NCBI GenBank assembly: GCA_001051155.2
Contig: JYIP02000009.1
Span: 1,984,001-2,048,000 of the forward strand
Length of the DNA: 64,000 bases
Source of the DNA: Chrysoporthe austroafricana
Lineage: Eukaryota > Ascomycota > Sordariomycetes > Diaporthales > Cryphonectriaceae
Reading direction: 5' to 3'
Below are positions 33,205 to 44,206 of the stretch, one piece after another. The position numbers and the translations under genes are program-made. Each line of letters opens with the position of its first letter. Positions within the stretch are counted from its first letter, which is position 1. The notes under the pieces were generated by a model, which was given only the letters and a program-made list of their open reading frames with translations, did no database searches and was not told where the DNA came from.

Positions 33205-33211
33205 CGCTATC

Positions 33212-33271
33212 CCCCTTCCCTCTCTTCCTATTGCCCTTCCCTCTCTTCCTATTGCCCTTCCCTCTCTTCCT
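33212..33271 (+). repeat. 21-bp tandem repeat, about three copies
   Basis: The unit TTGCCCTTCCCTCTCTTCCT plus A/G is repeated nearly perfectly three times, starting immediately after the target duplication of the solo LTR. Confidence 0.85.
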
Positions 33272-36196
33272 GTTCATCCTATAATAAGTTGCCCAGTTCA
33301 CTCACTTATATAATTCTGGTATCCTTAATAGCTTGTCAAGAACTCGAAAGACGACAATGTGTTCCCCTTCCTGCCACCCTTCTCCCTTCCAGAACAATAA
33401 TCATGCACCTCCTCTCCCTTGCGCACCCAGGCCCCCAGCAAGCCTAGTCCTCCAACTACTGTTCTCACTTAAAATGCGCCACCTGGGGCTCCTGTCAACC
33501 AGGCTGAGAACAAGGCCCAGGACCTAGTTTCCGTTCATTAAAACTACAAGAGTACCAGCAATATGGAGGACTTGAGATGGAGGATACTATGTGATCATCC
33601 CCTTCTACAATCATATGGAGGCCTTCTTGATTCACCATCAGCTGATTGGCATCAGGATTTCGAGATAGTAAACACGTTAGGGGAAGCCCTATCAGCCCCC
33701 ATCTGCAACGGCCTTGGAATCTGGCTTCAACTTGGTCTCTGCCTGAAGGAAGAGAAGCCTGTACGCTGAGCGAGGTTATCTGGACCCGCGCGTACTGCAT
33801 GAGCATCGATGACTGCCACGGGCATGATGCCGGTCGACGAGACGCCGTAGACTAGCTCTCTATGTTCTCCGTGCCAGCCTCCTTGTGAGACCTGGCTGCT
33901 AGGCCGCATTTGAGGTGGCGACCATGTAATGGGCACAGTACAAAACATCTGTTCCCGTCCCACGGGTCTGGCTGCACAGCGACTATGATCTAAACGGTCA
34001 CCTCTTCTTCCCTGACCCAGCTTCGTCGCCATAATCACCATCGCTCTTGCCATCTGCGAAGTCTATAAGTTACGGGTGGATCGTAATGGTAGGGTAGCTA
34101 GCCAGCCGTATGCTAATGTTCATCAACCCATGGCTAGTGGCACCAGCATGACGAGGCAAGAGACCTCCGCTAGCGTCTTCGGGTAAGTCACGAAGCTGGG
34201 ATCGGGCCCTCGTCGACGGCCTGGGAGTCGACTTTCCTAGTCGGTGTGGGATATTCGATACCACACGCTGCTATTGCACGGAAGCAGAACACAACCCCAG
34301 GGTGCCGATCTGTCTCTGCCGCACGCGGTAACTCGATGCTGGCCACATGAGCAAGTAAGTGCGAGTCGACGTATCAATTCCTCAATCGTGTAGTCGATAT
34401 CGCGGTATAGCTGGAGCATACCGCTCAAGGGGAAGGAGCTGCTGTGTTCTACCACTAAGGACAAGCTCCTCATCCATCCTGCCACGGGCTAACCCACGGT
34501 GTAATCGCTTAGAAATAGCTGCGGCTCCTCTCCATCCCTCTAACTCACTACTACCCTGCTATGCTCGACAATTGCTGCTTCTCGACAAGCTATAACGCTT
34601 CCTTTTGGCATGACGACAACGATGAGGGGATAAAGGATATTTGGAGCTTGGAGGAGGAGATTCATTGTCATCGTCACCTCATGCGCAACGGGTTTGACTC
34701 CCGTGTGCACGAGGTGGACTCACTCTAGCTGGATGCTATCGTTCAGGAAGACGGGATGAAAATTGGTTGGAGAAAGCAGCAGCGGCTACAACCACAAGGC
34801 TGTTTGTGTGAAGAAAGCAGTAGGAGCAGGACACGCGGCGCTGGCTATGGCGATGAGAGTGCCAGGGGCAGCGAGGAGCAAGCAATCTCGAATGATAGTG
34901 ATGATCATAATTCCCATGAATATTACCACGGGTTATGCTTCTGCTTTCGAGTGGGATGTCGCCCGCTACGCCATGAAGATGTGGTACTATACAAGAGAGG
35001 CGGAAGAGCTGGGTGCAAGGGCGAAGAGCCTCCTACAGTCCAGGAAGGCTCTGGGTATCTCGAATTGCCCATGAAAATCCCATTAGTACATGTTATAAAA
35101 ATCGAACCACTAAAGCCGTGGAAGGTAGGAAGGTGTTGCTAAACATCGCCTTATAGAATACATATACCTAGACAAGTCAGTATTAGCCGGCACGCGAATT
35201 TCGGATCCACCAACCAAAAATTTCCTTAAATCTTCAGCTACTGCTTGAACAAGGATGCTATGCAGCGGAGAGGTAGCTAATAGAATCCGTGTAATCATTC
35301 GTAGTCTCTCCAAGGTTACACGTAGGCTGGATGGTTTAGAGGAGAAGGAGGCCCTATCATACGCGTGTCCCCAAGCTCACGCAACCAAACCTGGGCTCGC
35401 TCTCTCCCTCACACAACTTTTGGAAGGAAGATAGACTCACTTTGCGCCCCACTAGTACTTGGCCTTCACGCATTTCAAGTATATTGGCTGCAATCCTCTG
35501 GGTTCTCTCGTCATAGTTCTAGCTCTTGCGTGATATTTGGTTGAAAGTGTCAGCGTTTTAGACGATGCGCACGACCTTGTCTAGAGACGAAAGCAAACTG
35601 CTTAGCAAATCGGTATGTTAAAACTAAACATCACAGGCGCCCACAGCGGTCTCATCGGGATAATGACTACACCAACTAGCAGACAACGAAGGTGGGTATC
35701 GTATCATCTACCATCTCGAGCGGTGTTGTGCTTCTGCTCCTTCGCCGTGGAACCATTAACGTGTTGTCCGTGACCAAGTTGGCCCGTTGGTCCAGCACAG
35801 GTCGATATGAGGTCAGCTAGTCTTTGATCACAGTTGGTCTGGCTCTCACGTAAGATCTTTCAGGTAATCCGCGTTGCCCACAATGGCAGGCCGTGTGTCG
35901 GGGCGCGGTATGTGAGCCACAGCTAGATGTGACACTGCGGGTATGCCATGGTCGACTTGAGCGAAGGTTGTGGGTAGTTGTGAGGCCGTGAAACTTGCGT
36001 GTGTGCGTCATTCTGTCTTTTCGGAAGTCTATCCTAGATTATCAATTTATGTAGGTCCACGACGCGCAAGGCCATTCAGACCCACCGATGGGTCGAAGAA
36101 CGTCTATCTGGATAGCGAAAGAGTGATCGGCCGAGTGTTAGGATTGGTAAATATAGTGGGGTCTAAAAGCCTGTATACACTTTGATGTTTCCGGTA
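33272..36196. other. Gene-poor accessory stretch
   Basis: Many short overlapping frames are open on both strands, none with a recognisable domain. A 34756-35142 frame and its neighbour frame may be decayed coding sequence. A strong short hairpin (ACGGG-TTTGACT-CCCGT, near 34690) resembles a tRNA T-arm, but the rest of a tRNA is absent. Confidence 0.45.
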
Positions 36197-36500
36197 TTAG
36201 CCATATGTTCTTAACTTTCGCAAAGCCACATCTGGTCCAATATACCTGTGCGGCAATGATTGAATCAGCCTATCAATCTTCCTTTGATCCAGACTATCGT
36301 TCTTTCGATTTCCAGTGAACTCTGAAAGGCTCAGGGAACTGTTTACATTTCGTGTTTAAGCGATTTCCACACGTATTCCATAGAGTTCAAAGCAGAATAT
36401 GCAGGCTGGTCTATCAAAGAAATAGCATGCCGATAAACTAAGTATCTAGGAATTCCTTCACGATATCTGTTAAAGTTGTCGGAATTCCTTGCATTCGGGG
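36197..36500 (-). pseudogene. Tc1/mariner-type DDE transposase remnant
   Basis: On the minus strand, IDQPAYSALNSMEYVWKSLK corresponds to the conserved end of Tc1/mariner-like transposases (PxxSPDLNPIEHVWxxLK), with the SPDLNP core decayed. It is followed, after a frameshift, by a basic C-terminal segment (RKIDRLIQSL, RKLRTYG-stop) ending at 36197. The catalytic N-terminal half and the terminal inverted repeats are not visible. Confidence 0.6.
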
Positions 36501-36900
36501 AGATGATCAAAGTTGCGGTGATCTTATCATAGATAGATGAGCAGTCGGCTTGACAGCGCTACGCGCCTGACTCGGCACTTGCGCATTATTCTCCTCCACG
36601 AGGATTCCACGGCTGTTCATGGAGCCAGTGTTCGCTGGTGTAACTATCTGACCCACGAGGTGTTCAAGCAGGTAGGAACTTTGGGGACACTTAAACACTG
36701 TTAAGGCTCAAGGAAGCTACCAAGAAGAGGGCAATAAGCAGGCAGACGACCAATTCCCTAGACTAATTACATCGAAAATAAGGATCGCGCACGTCAGGTG
36801 CCTAGGAAAGTCTTCCCGGGGCATTGAAGAGACCCCGGAGCGAATACTCAACGCCCGCCTCCCCGACGCGGAGGCGAGCCATTGTTCGCTCCCCTGTCTC
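36501..36900. other. Boundary between accessory and core parts
   Basis: No gene is visible. The stretch contains the 3' flank of the isoaspartate methyltransferase gene. Repeats stop here and GC content rises. Confidence 0.5.
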
Positions 36901-37849
36901 TCAAGTCCTGGGCCCATCCGTCAGGGGGACATACCGAACAGCAAACAACCTCTTCCTCTGTACCTTCCCGCTCTCGTCCTTATCCACCGCCCAAACATGC
37001 TGCCCACCATCCCCGTCATCATCGTCCACGGGGATAAACATCCTGCCGGGAGCTCTGAGCTGCTCGACCAGCTCGGGGTGCATCGTCACCGCAGAGGCAC
37101 CGACATGGATCGCGTCCCAGCCCTTGCCGCGCCTCTCGACGGTCCCGATCTCCTCGCCGCGCAGGTCGGCGTCGGGCTCGACCCAGCCCTTGCGCCCGTC
37201 GCCGACGCGGAACTTGACCCGGCCGCTGTCGAGAAACCCGCGCCCCTCGGCGCTCTTGCGCATGTTTGCCTCGGCTAGGTCCTTGAGCTGAGGGATGTGC
37301 TCCACGCCCATCACCGTGCCTCTCGGCCCGACGAGCTCGGCAATCACGTGGGTCAGGTAGCCGCTGCCGGAGCCGATGTCCAGCACACGCGGGGCGGGGT
37401 TCTGGTCCGATGGCAGGAGGTAGAGCAGGAGGTTCTCCACGGCGCAGGCGTGCATGTGTGGTGCGCTGATGGTGGCCGCGTGGCCTATGCTCTGAGGCGA
37501 GTCGGTATAGGGAGCTGTTGGGGCGTAGTGTGCGCGGTCGACCTTGATATCATCAGAGGAGACGGGTCAGGGAAGATAGAGAGGGAAAAGGCCCTGGTGA
37601 GGAAGGCATATGACGAGTATGAAGCAGGATGGATGTGAGACCGTGGACATAACGATGTGGCAAATGTAGACGGGGTGAAGAGAGATCCCAAGGATACGAT
37701 GCATGAGAGGGGGCCGGGGGCTGGGCAGAGCACAGTGGGATGTTTACCTTCACAAATGCATCTCTCACCCGCTCATCGGTGATGAGCCCATTTCGCCACA
37801 GCTGCCGGACCAGGTCCTCATTCGAGACGCCGGAACTCATCCACGCCAT
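36901..37849 (-). CDS. Protein-L-isoaspartate O-methyltransferase (PCMT)
   Basis: Exons are 37849-37748 and 37542-36901, with a 205-bp intron (donor GTAAAC, acceptor AAG). The frame is intact at 247 residues, the normal family length. The cytosolic enzyme transfers a methyl group from S-adenosylmethionine to isoaspartyl residues, starting their repair. The N-terminus MAWMSSG matches the conserved MAW start of eukaryotic PCMT. TISAPHMHA (about residues 58-66) is the family's substrate/active-site signature and VLDIGSGSGYL (about 87-97) is the SAM-binding motif I. The frame stays open upstream of the ATG for over 100 codons but contains no other ATG, so 37849 is the natural start. It neighbours the Bsd2-like gene in the same direction, 1.4 kb away. 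Confidence 0.95.
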
Positions 37850-39284
37850 TGTGTTGCTGCCCTTGCTGCCACTGCCGCGGCGAGTACTTCCGCCGAAAGA
37901 TGCTCTGTTGAGTGGCGTTGGGATAGACGTGACGAAGCGACCGAGGCGGCTCTTGGCCGAAGCCACGATGGTAGCTAAAGGACGACGGAGCGTGCGAGTA
38001 CGTGAAGCACTCCAGGGCGGGCGAGGCGAGAGCAAGCGACGGGGTGCTGAAGACGACGCTCTGGGCCTGATGGTGGAGCGATCTGGTATCGTGTGCTGTC
38101 CGGTACGGTCGAGGGCTCTGGGATGTTCCTTAGAAGAGGCAAGGGCACTTGACCCGACAGTGGATGAATCTGAGTGAGGTCATATCACATGTCAACACGT
38201 CACTTGGGTGATCCTGCAGCACCGGAGGGACGGGGCAAATGGCCCCACTCTTTCCCCGCCAGTTCGGGATGGGCCGAGTGCCCCGGCGCCGGATCGGCGC
38301 CGTTGACTTGTCGGAATGGGCTGGGCAGGGCAGGACGATGAGTCCTCCCAGGGCTTGCCCGTGGCCTCTCGGCAGGGGTTCATTTCTCCTGATATTGTTT
38401 GCCTTCGCTCCAGGCCCATTCCATTCCAGCGCCGTCCGGCTAGGTGTCCGTCTGTCCTTCGCCAGATAGTGAGTGGCAGTGGGTGGGCCACGGTCCTATG
38501 TGGAGACTCTGAGAGGCCTCCGCACCTGACGAGCAAGGCCCGGCGGCAGAGCCGGATCAGGGAGAATGCCCAGACGGGGGAGGAAGCGAAGACCAGTCGT
38601 GAGAAAGGGGAAGAGCTCGACGACAGGGTCGTTGAGTCTCCGGAGTGTGGGGTTGTCTTACTCAAGCCTTATGGGAGCCGCCAGATCCTCATCAACGTCA
38701 GACGTCGGACGCCGGACACAGCGAGGTCACCACTTCCCCTCCCTTTTATTACGACGGTAGGTGCTGTCAAGCAGGACTCACCAGGACGCATCAGTGGGGC
38801 GTGGAGTGGAAACGGTGATGAGGAGAGTCAGGCATGACGATCAAATTCTAATGAAGACCCCACAAGCTCGAGAGCATGGTGCTCAGTTCAAGCCTGCCTG
38901 CCTGCCTGCCAGCTCAAGGCAGACCTTCGTGATATACACAACGTATCGGACCCAAGGGAAAACCGAAAGCCTTGGTGGCTCCGGTGCTGTGCTGTGCTGT
39001 GCTGTGCTGCGCTGGACGCAAACAATCGCCATTTCATCCACCTCGCCTCATCATACCCGATGCGGCTGCCATTTCCTCCACTTCCCTCGGCATTTGTTGA
39101 CCAATCTTAAGCATTATCCATACGGCGCCACGTCCCTGGATGATAGGAGGGCCCGCTACTGTGGTGAGGCGCTCCTGGGCGGCCTCCGGCATCCCGGCTA
39201 TCATCCCACAGCGGGCCCCAGCCAAGGTGCTCTGGGCATATAGGCCCTAGATTTGATAAGAAAGCAATCATACACGCCTCTCTC
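37850..39284. other. Intergenic: PCMT promoter and Bsd2-like gene 3' flank
   Basis: GC-rich with several long open frames, none domain-bearing. Short tandem TGCTG repeats occur near 38985-39010. The PCMT promoter must lie in the first several hundred bases. Confidence 0.5.
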
Positions 39285-40555
39285 TCACACGACCGTCTCG
39301 ACACTTTCCCCTTCCGCGATGATCGGAACACCCAGCCCGCGGTCAGGGCTCTGCAGCACAAGCTGCTCATGCCGCCTGGCCTTGAGGTAGTCGCTAACGG
39401 ACCTGATCAAGATGAACCAGCCGACAATCATCAGGATATACGCGACCCACTCGGAGCTCGCAACGTCCGAGAAGCCACCGCCGCCATTCCCGTCGCCGCC
39501 GCTTCCGCCCTGGACAGAGCCGGGGTCGAAGTCATGGCTGTTTGGGTCTGGCGGAGCCGCGTAACCATCGCCCCCGGGCATGCCGTCGCCCATACCACCG
39601 CTGCCGCCGGACGAGCCCTTCATGTAGAACCCATATTGGATGAGCGTGATGCCAAGGCCAGCGCGGGAGCCGTTCTTGGCCGCGTGGGTGGAGTGGAGCA
39701 GGTAGGTGAGCAGGAAGCCGACGAGCTGGAAGGACATGGAGATCATGCCGTTCCAGATGAAGGAGAAGACGGAGCCGACGGGCATGCCATCGATGTAGAC
39801 CTCGTCTGGGCCGCCGAGGCCGGGGGCGAGGATGGTGGTTTCCCAGTAGGGAGGGGCCGCGTCCGCGGCGGCTTGTTCGTAGGACTGTTCATCATAAAAG
39901 CAGACAGGTCAGTGGGTTGTTCGGTGACGCGACACGGATTAACTGGTCGGGGGGGTGGATGGGGGGTTCCGGCGGAAGAGGGAGAGTAGACGCACCGGAG
40001 GCTGTTCCTCCTTCTCACTGCCCCCTCTCTCGGGCTTAGCGGTCAAGTTGGAAAAGACGCCATCGCTCTGGATACCGCTGCCAAAGACGCGGTTCGAGTT
40101 CGCCGCAGCATGAGCGGCGGAGCCTGCGGGCTGTGAGGGTGGGGCGCTGGCCCCAGAGACGCCGGTCGGCGGTGTCTGTGGCGACCTGGTACCGCTGCGG
40201 CCGGCGGCGAGCTGCACGGGGTCCGAGTTCTGCCTGACGAGCCGCTGCCTGTCGTCGGGCTCGTCGTCCGAGTCGGAATCGTCGGCGTCGAATGCGTCTG
40301 CGAGGGTCGGGTCCCGGACCTGTCTGTTCCGGGTGGTCGGGGAGGAGGCTCTGGAGTGGAAGGACGGCGGTGGCGAGTGCGGCGGCAGCGGCTGGGCAGA
40401 GGAGACACGGTCATCCTCATCGTGGGCGTTCACCTGTTTGGCGGGTCAAGAGGGCGTCAGCGCATGATCCTCCACAGTTGTCTATTTATAGGCCTGATGC
40501 TGGCATCGTGATGGTTGCTGGGGGCGAGCCTTACCCTCTCGTATCGCCCCGACAT
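39285..40555 (-). CDS. Bsd2/NDFIP-like membrane adaptor for Rsp5/Nedd4 ubiquitin ligase
   Basis: Exons are 40555-40535 (seven codons), 40433-39996 and 39884-39285; introns are 101 and 111 bp. The intact frame has 352 residues. The protein is predicted to sit in Golgi/endosomal membranes and recruit the HECT ligase to membrane cargo such as metal transporters. The N-terminal half is disordered and acidic (DADDSDSDDEPDD). A PPSY motif (residues 152-155), the PPxY type bound by WW domains, is created across the second intron. PPYWETTILAPG follows, then the conserved hydrophobic core: GSVFSFIWNGMISMSFQLVG (about 190-209), a segment around AGLGITLIQYGFYM, and a last segment around VAYILMIVGWFILI, giving three membrane spans as in Bsd2 and NDFIP1/2. 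A glycine-rich insert lies before the last span. The start is fixed by the first exon MSGRYER. Confidence 0.9.
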
Positions 40556-41668
40556 CCTGCTCGTCGGGAAAAGGTTGATGACAGGGGAGAAGAAAAGCAA
40601 CAGATGTCGATGTGGTCAGGTCGGAGATGCTGGCTCGGGGTTTGATTATGCGACGGGCTGTGTCGGTGTTGCGCGACCCTGACTTGGCCTGGCCCGGCCT
40701 GCGCCTGGTTTCGTGCTCGCCGCAGCAATCCGGATCCAGAGGCAGAGAGACGCCAGGGCGATGTCGCGCGCGCAGCCGACCTAGGAGAGAAGGAGGGTAG
40801 AGGCCGGGGCCGTCGGAAAGTCACAACAGAAGGGAAGATGTAAACAGTAAGGAATGCAAGAAATGTCGTCGTTGGGGGGAAGAGAGAGAAGAGAGATTGT
40901 CTGTGGTGCGTGGTGGTGATTGGAAGGGGAGGTAAGGTGAGTCGTCAGCCCGGGGGACGGTAGGAATGAAGGAGAGAAACAAGTTCCCTCCGGCTGTCGT
41001 GGTACGTACGCTAGCCCCTCAGGCTTAGTTAGCAGGTAGCACCCGCGGTGCTGTGCCTCAGTAGTTTTGGGGCCACCAAGCATGGGTCAGCAGACAGTCA
41101 GGGGGGTTGGCACGGCTGGGTGCTGCCTCCATCTGCCCAGCCAGCGTGCCCAGGTGCCCCTGTGCGCCCCTTCCGTGCCCCATCTTAGCGCTCTGTGCCG
41201 CTGTATCACGGTACATACAGCGGTCCTAGTACCGCCTTCGGCCCTGCGACCACAACCACCACCACCTGGGCGCTGCGGCTGGCGCAAGGAGGAAATTACG
41301 CAGGGGCCAGCTCATTCATGCCCAGCCAGCACCAGCCAGCCGCACTGCACGGCGCGGCACTGCCACATTTCCCAATCCATGCCCCCTGGAAATTGCACTG
41401 GCTGATTGAAATCTTGGCACACCCCCCCGGCTAGTACAGACTCAGTTCAGGCTGGCACCGGACGGTCTCGACGTCACTGTCCCCCCTGTCTCTTTTTTCT
41501 CTTTGTCCTCCTTTTTTTTTTTGTCTTCTTCCTCCTGCGGGTGACATCCTCGACCTCGGTGGCTGCGAACCGCGACATCCAGTCCAACGCCCCCGCCCCC
41601 CAACCATATGGAGGAGGCGTAGCAGTGCCCTTGCTGCTCAACACCCACAGAGAGTCTGAGTCTAGAAG
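40556..41668. promoter_or_regulatory. Divergent promoter region of the Bsd2-like and Cbp6-like genes
   Basis: This is a 1.1-kb non-coding interval between two genes read outward. A T-rich tract with CT runs at 41490-41530 lies about 140 bp upstream of the Cbp6-like ATG, as is common in fungal housekeeping promoters. No specific factor site is assigned. Confidence 0.45.
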
Positions 41669-42115
41669 ATGGCTTCCAGAGAGGTATGCGTTGGCCTGTC
41701 TGGTCCCGATAGAGACGCGCAGTACTGATGCCGCTGGCAGGCCTTCCGCAAGACGGCCCTCATGGCCCTCGCCGCGTGGCCCAAAGACCCCCTCCGGCCG
41801 ACCGCCCAGCTCGGCGAGGTCCTCTCTGCTCAGCTGAACACCACGCCCCCCAGGTTCCCCGGCCGTCTCCCCCCCACCGCCGACCCAGCCACCCACGACC
41901 GGCAGCAGGTCAACGCGGTCCTGTCCCTCCTCGGCAACAAGTTCAGCAGGAGATATGCGCTGGACCCGGACAGGAGCATGACAGGCGGCATGATGACGCC
42001 CAGGAGCAACCCGGGGTACTACACGGCGCTGATCAGAGATCTGGAGGAGGTCCCGACGAGGACGTGGCTGCAGCGTGTCGGCATCAGGCTGAGGGGCATG
42101 ATCCGATTCTCGTGA
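41669..42115 (+). CDS. Cbp6/UQCC2-like mitochondrial complex III assembly factor
   Basis: Exon 1 (41669-41683) has only five codons (MASRE). A 57-bp intron follows, then exon 2 (41741-42115), giving 129 residues. The pattern of an N-terminal amphipathic helix with WPKDPLRP, a central NKFSRRYAL segment, and SNPGYYTALIRDLEEVP matches yeast Cbp6 (YPKDR near the start, then NKFRNYY and GNPQYYQRLI) and its relative UQCC2. Cbp6 works with Cbp3 at the mitochondrial ribosome to translate and assemble cytochrome b. The protein would act in the matrix, although no classic cleavable presequence is obvious. The assignment rests on recalled short motifs and length and is moderately sure. The next gene, a mitochondrial carrier, is convergent. 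Confidence 0.65.
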
Positions 42116-42875
42116 GCAGCTGGGCTGGAATCGCGCGGGGGGAAAATAGGCCACGAGCAGGACCGCAGAGGGAGGGCGACACCTAGGGAACGTCCGAGTG
42201 CACACGCCGCCGTCGCCAGAACTCCTCTATGGTCTGCCACCCGCCAGCCCTGCCGGCGGCCAGCTCCTACATCACTCGAGAAACCATCCTGCACTCCCTT
42301 CGATCGCCCGTCGACTGTGCCACAGGGCGCAGCGACAATCTCCGACGACCACCAGTTTGCGGCAACAACTCCTCTCAAAATGCCTGGTGTTCAAGCTCAA
42401 CCCACGATCAGAATATAGGCTCCCCCTCGCCGCTCCCCCCGGCGAGGTGGGTTGTCGAGCTATTTTGTCTCTTCTCATCTCAGGGTTCTTCTGTTGTCTT
42501 TTCGTGTATGTAGCGGCCGACGAGGGCATTGTGCTAGGTGAGGCTGAGGGTTTGAGAGGTGCGGCCGGTCGGCACTCCCCAGGGAAGGGGGGGAGCGGTG
42601 ATTCAGGCACTGGGTCAAGATGGTTTGTTGGTAGACAGTCAGTCTTCTATTACATGCGACTGTATCTCTATCACAGGCCCGCTGTATGTCTGGAGCTGTA
42701 CTGTACAGTCCTTTTCTCCGAAATGCAAATCACCATGCCCGTCCCAGATCAAGCCGGTTTCTTAGCATATCTTACACTCCATGCCACCCAGCGCCGCTGC
42801 CAATCACGCATGATCCGGAGCCACCAGGCCCTAAATACTGCACTGCCCCGTCCATCCATCCTCCTTGTGACAGCA
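42116..42875. terminator. Convergent 3' region between the Cbp6-like and citrate carrier genes
   Basis: This 760-bp non-coding interval lies where both neighbours end. A long plus-strand frame that crosses it is antisense to the carrier and not credible as a gene. Confidence 0.4.
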
Positions 42876-44206
42876 TCAGATATACTTCCTCTCGGGATCC
42901 AGCCGATCGAAGCCGTCCATGCACTTCTCGTACATCGTGAACACGATCGCGCCGCTCATCACGAGCCGCACCAGTCTCGGTGCTACCCCGCTCCAGAACG
43001 TCAACACCCCCTCCTCCCTGAAGATCATCCCGGCACACCTCACGCTATTCCCATACATCTGCCTCGCCTCGATGCTCTGCATCCGCGTCTTGATCGTATC
43101 AAGTGGCTGCGTCACGAGGACCGTCACCAGCCCCGCCATCGCGCCGATGCCGAACGTCGCCGGGGTCGAGAGCTTCTCGCCGGGGGTCACGTAGGACTGG
43201 GCGACCTGCTTGAAGAAGTTATAGCTGCCAAACCGCACGGCCGAGTTGGCCGCCTGGCGCGCGGTGGTCGGCACGAAGCCTGCGAAGAAGCCGGCGACGC
43301 CGCGCTCCCGGTAGATGATCGGCACAGCGTGGAGGAAGCCGCGCATTCGGGGCTGGGCGCGTTTGCGGTCGTCAATGCTAAAAGAGCGATGAGGATCAGA
43401 CTAGGGTCATAGAGGGAGAGACAAGAGCTCGCACGACGGTTCAGCAAGGGGGCATACAGCTGTGTCTTGATGGATTCCGTGGGAGTCACTGCGAGCAGGG
43501 ACTCGGTCACGCCGGCTGCAAATCCTGCAAGAGCGGCACGTGGGCCGGTGACCTTGCCCTCGGAGTCAGCGAGCAGGCGTTTGTATTGGTCGAAGGCGAC
43601 GAATCCTGTCAGAGACACGATCAGTCAGTACCTGCTGCTCCAGGGAGCCAGACAGCGAGCTTGCGCGGGTAGGACATACGTATGCCAGCCTTGGCTGAGT
43701 TGCCAATAATCAGCGTCGTGCATCCCGCGTACCATTGCTTTCCGAATGGTGGCCAAGGCAGCTTCTGGCCGTCGGGTAGCCGGCGATTGAGCTGTGTCCT
43801 TGTTTTGGCGACTGCCCAAGGAGAACCTTGTCAGCTGTGATCCGCCCAGCCGTAGCACGTTCCTCCAATCTACCGTTACAATTGTGCCGTAGCCCAGGCA
43901 GTCACGATAGCCTGGGAGTAGCTTGGTCTCTCTGTGCTATTGGGGCAGACTCGAAAGGAGGCTAGGCAGTTCGCAGAGGAGGACGTCGGGGCGGACGTAC
44001 ATTCGGCAGGATAAGTGATTGCTGTGCACGTCGTCAGCAAAACTGATTAACTCAAATCCCATAAGACGAATACCAGAGTCAGACTTACCGATCTCAATAC
44101 CGCCCGCTAGGCTCCCTGCCAGGACCGACCGCAGTGGACTCGGCGGCGGCAACTTCTTCTCCTGCGTCGTCGTCGCTGCAGTTGCAGCCGGTGTGGTGGA
44201 AGCCAT
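42876..44206 (-). CDS. Mitochondrial tricarboxylate (citrate) carrier, CTP1 type
   Basis: Exons in transcript order: 44206-44089, 44021-44001 (21 nt), 43811-43680, 43605-43458 and 43377-42876. The frame is intact at 306 residues, the normal size of an SLC25 carrier. It exchanges citrate for malate or another dicarboxylate across the inner mitochondrial membrane, feeding cytosolic acetyl-CoA. Three mitochondrial-carrier signatures are present: YPAEFAKTRTQL, TPTESIKTQL and QPLDTIKTRM. The residue choices, including NSAKAGIRFVAFD and the IDDRKRAQPRMRGF linker, match the citrate-carrier subgroup. The N-terminus is short, with no cleavable leader. The 21-nt second exon is supported because it restores ITYPAEF across three junctions. 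Confidence 0.93.

Noticed and set aside
34680..34710. T-arm-like hairpin suggesting a tRNA
   Set aside because: There is a good 5-bp stem with a 7-nt loop, but there is no D-arm, anticodon arm or acceptor stem around it.
37850..38172. Mitochondrial leader extension of the PCMT protein upstream of 37849
   Set aside because: The frame is open and basic, but it contains no ATG, and the family start MAW coincides with the first ATG.
42198..43412. 404-codon plus-strand frame
   Set aside because: It is antisense to the citrate carrier exons, and its length follows from the GC bias of the real gene.
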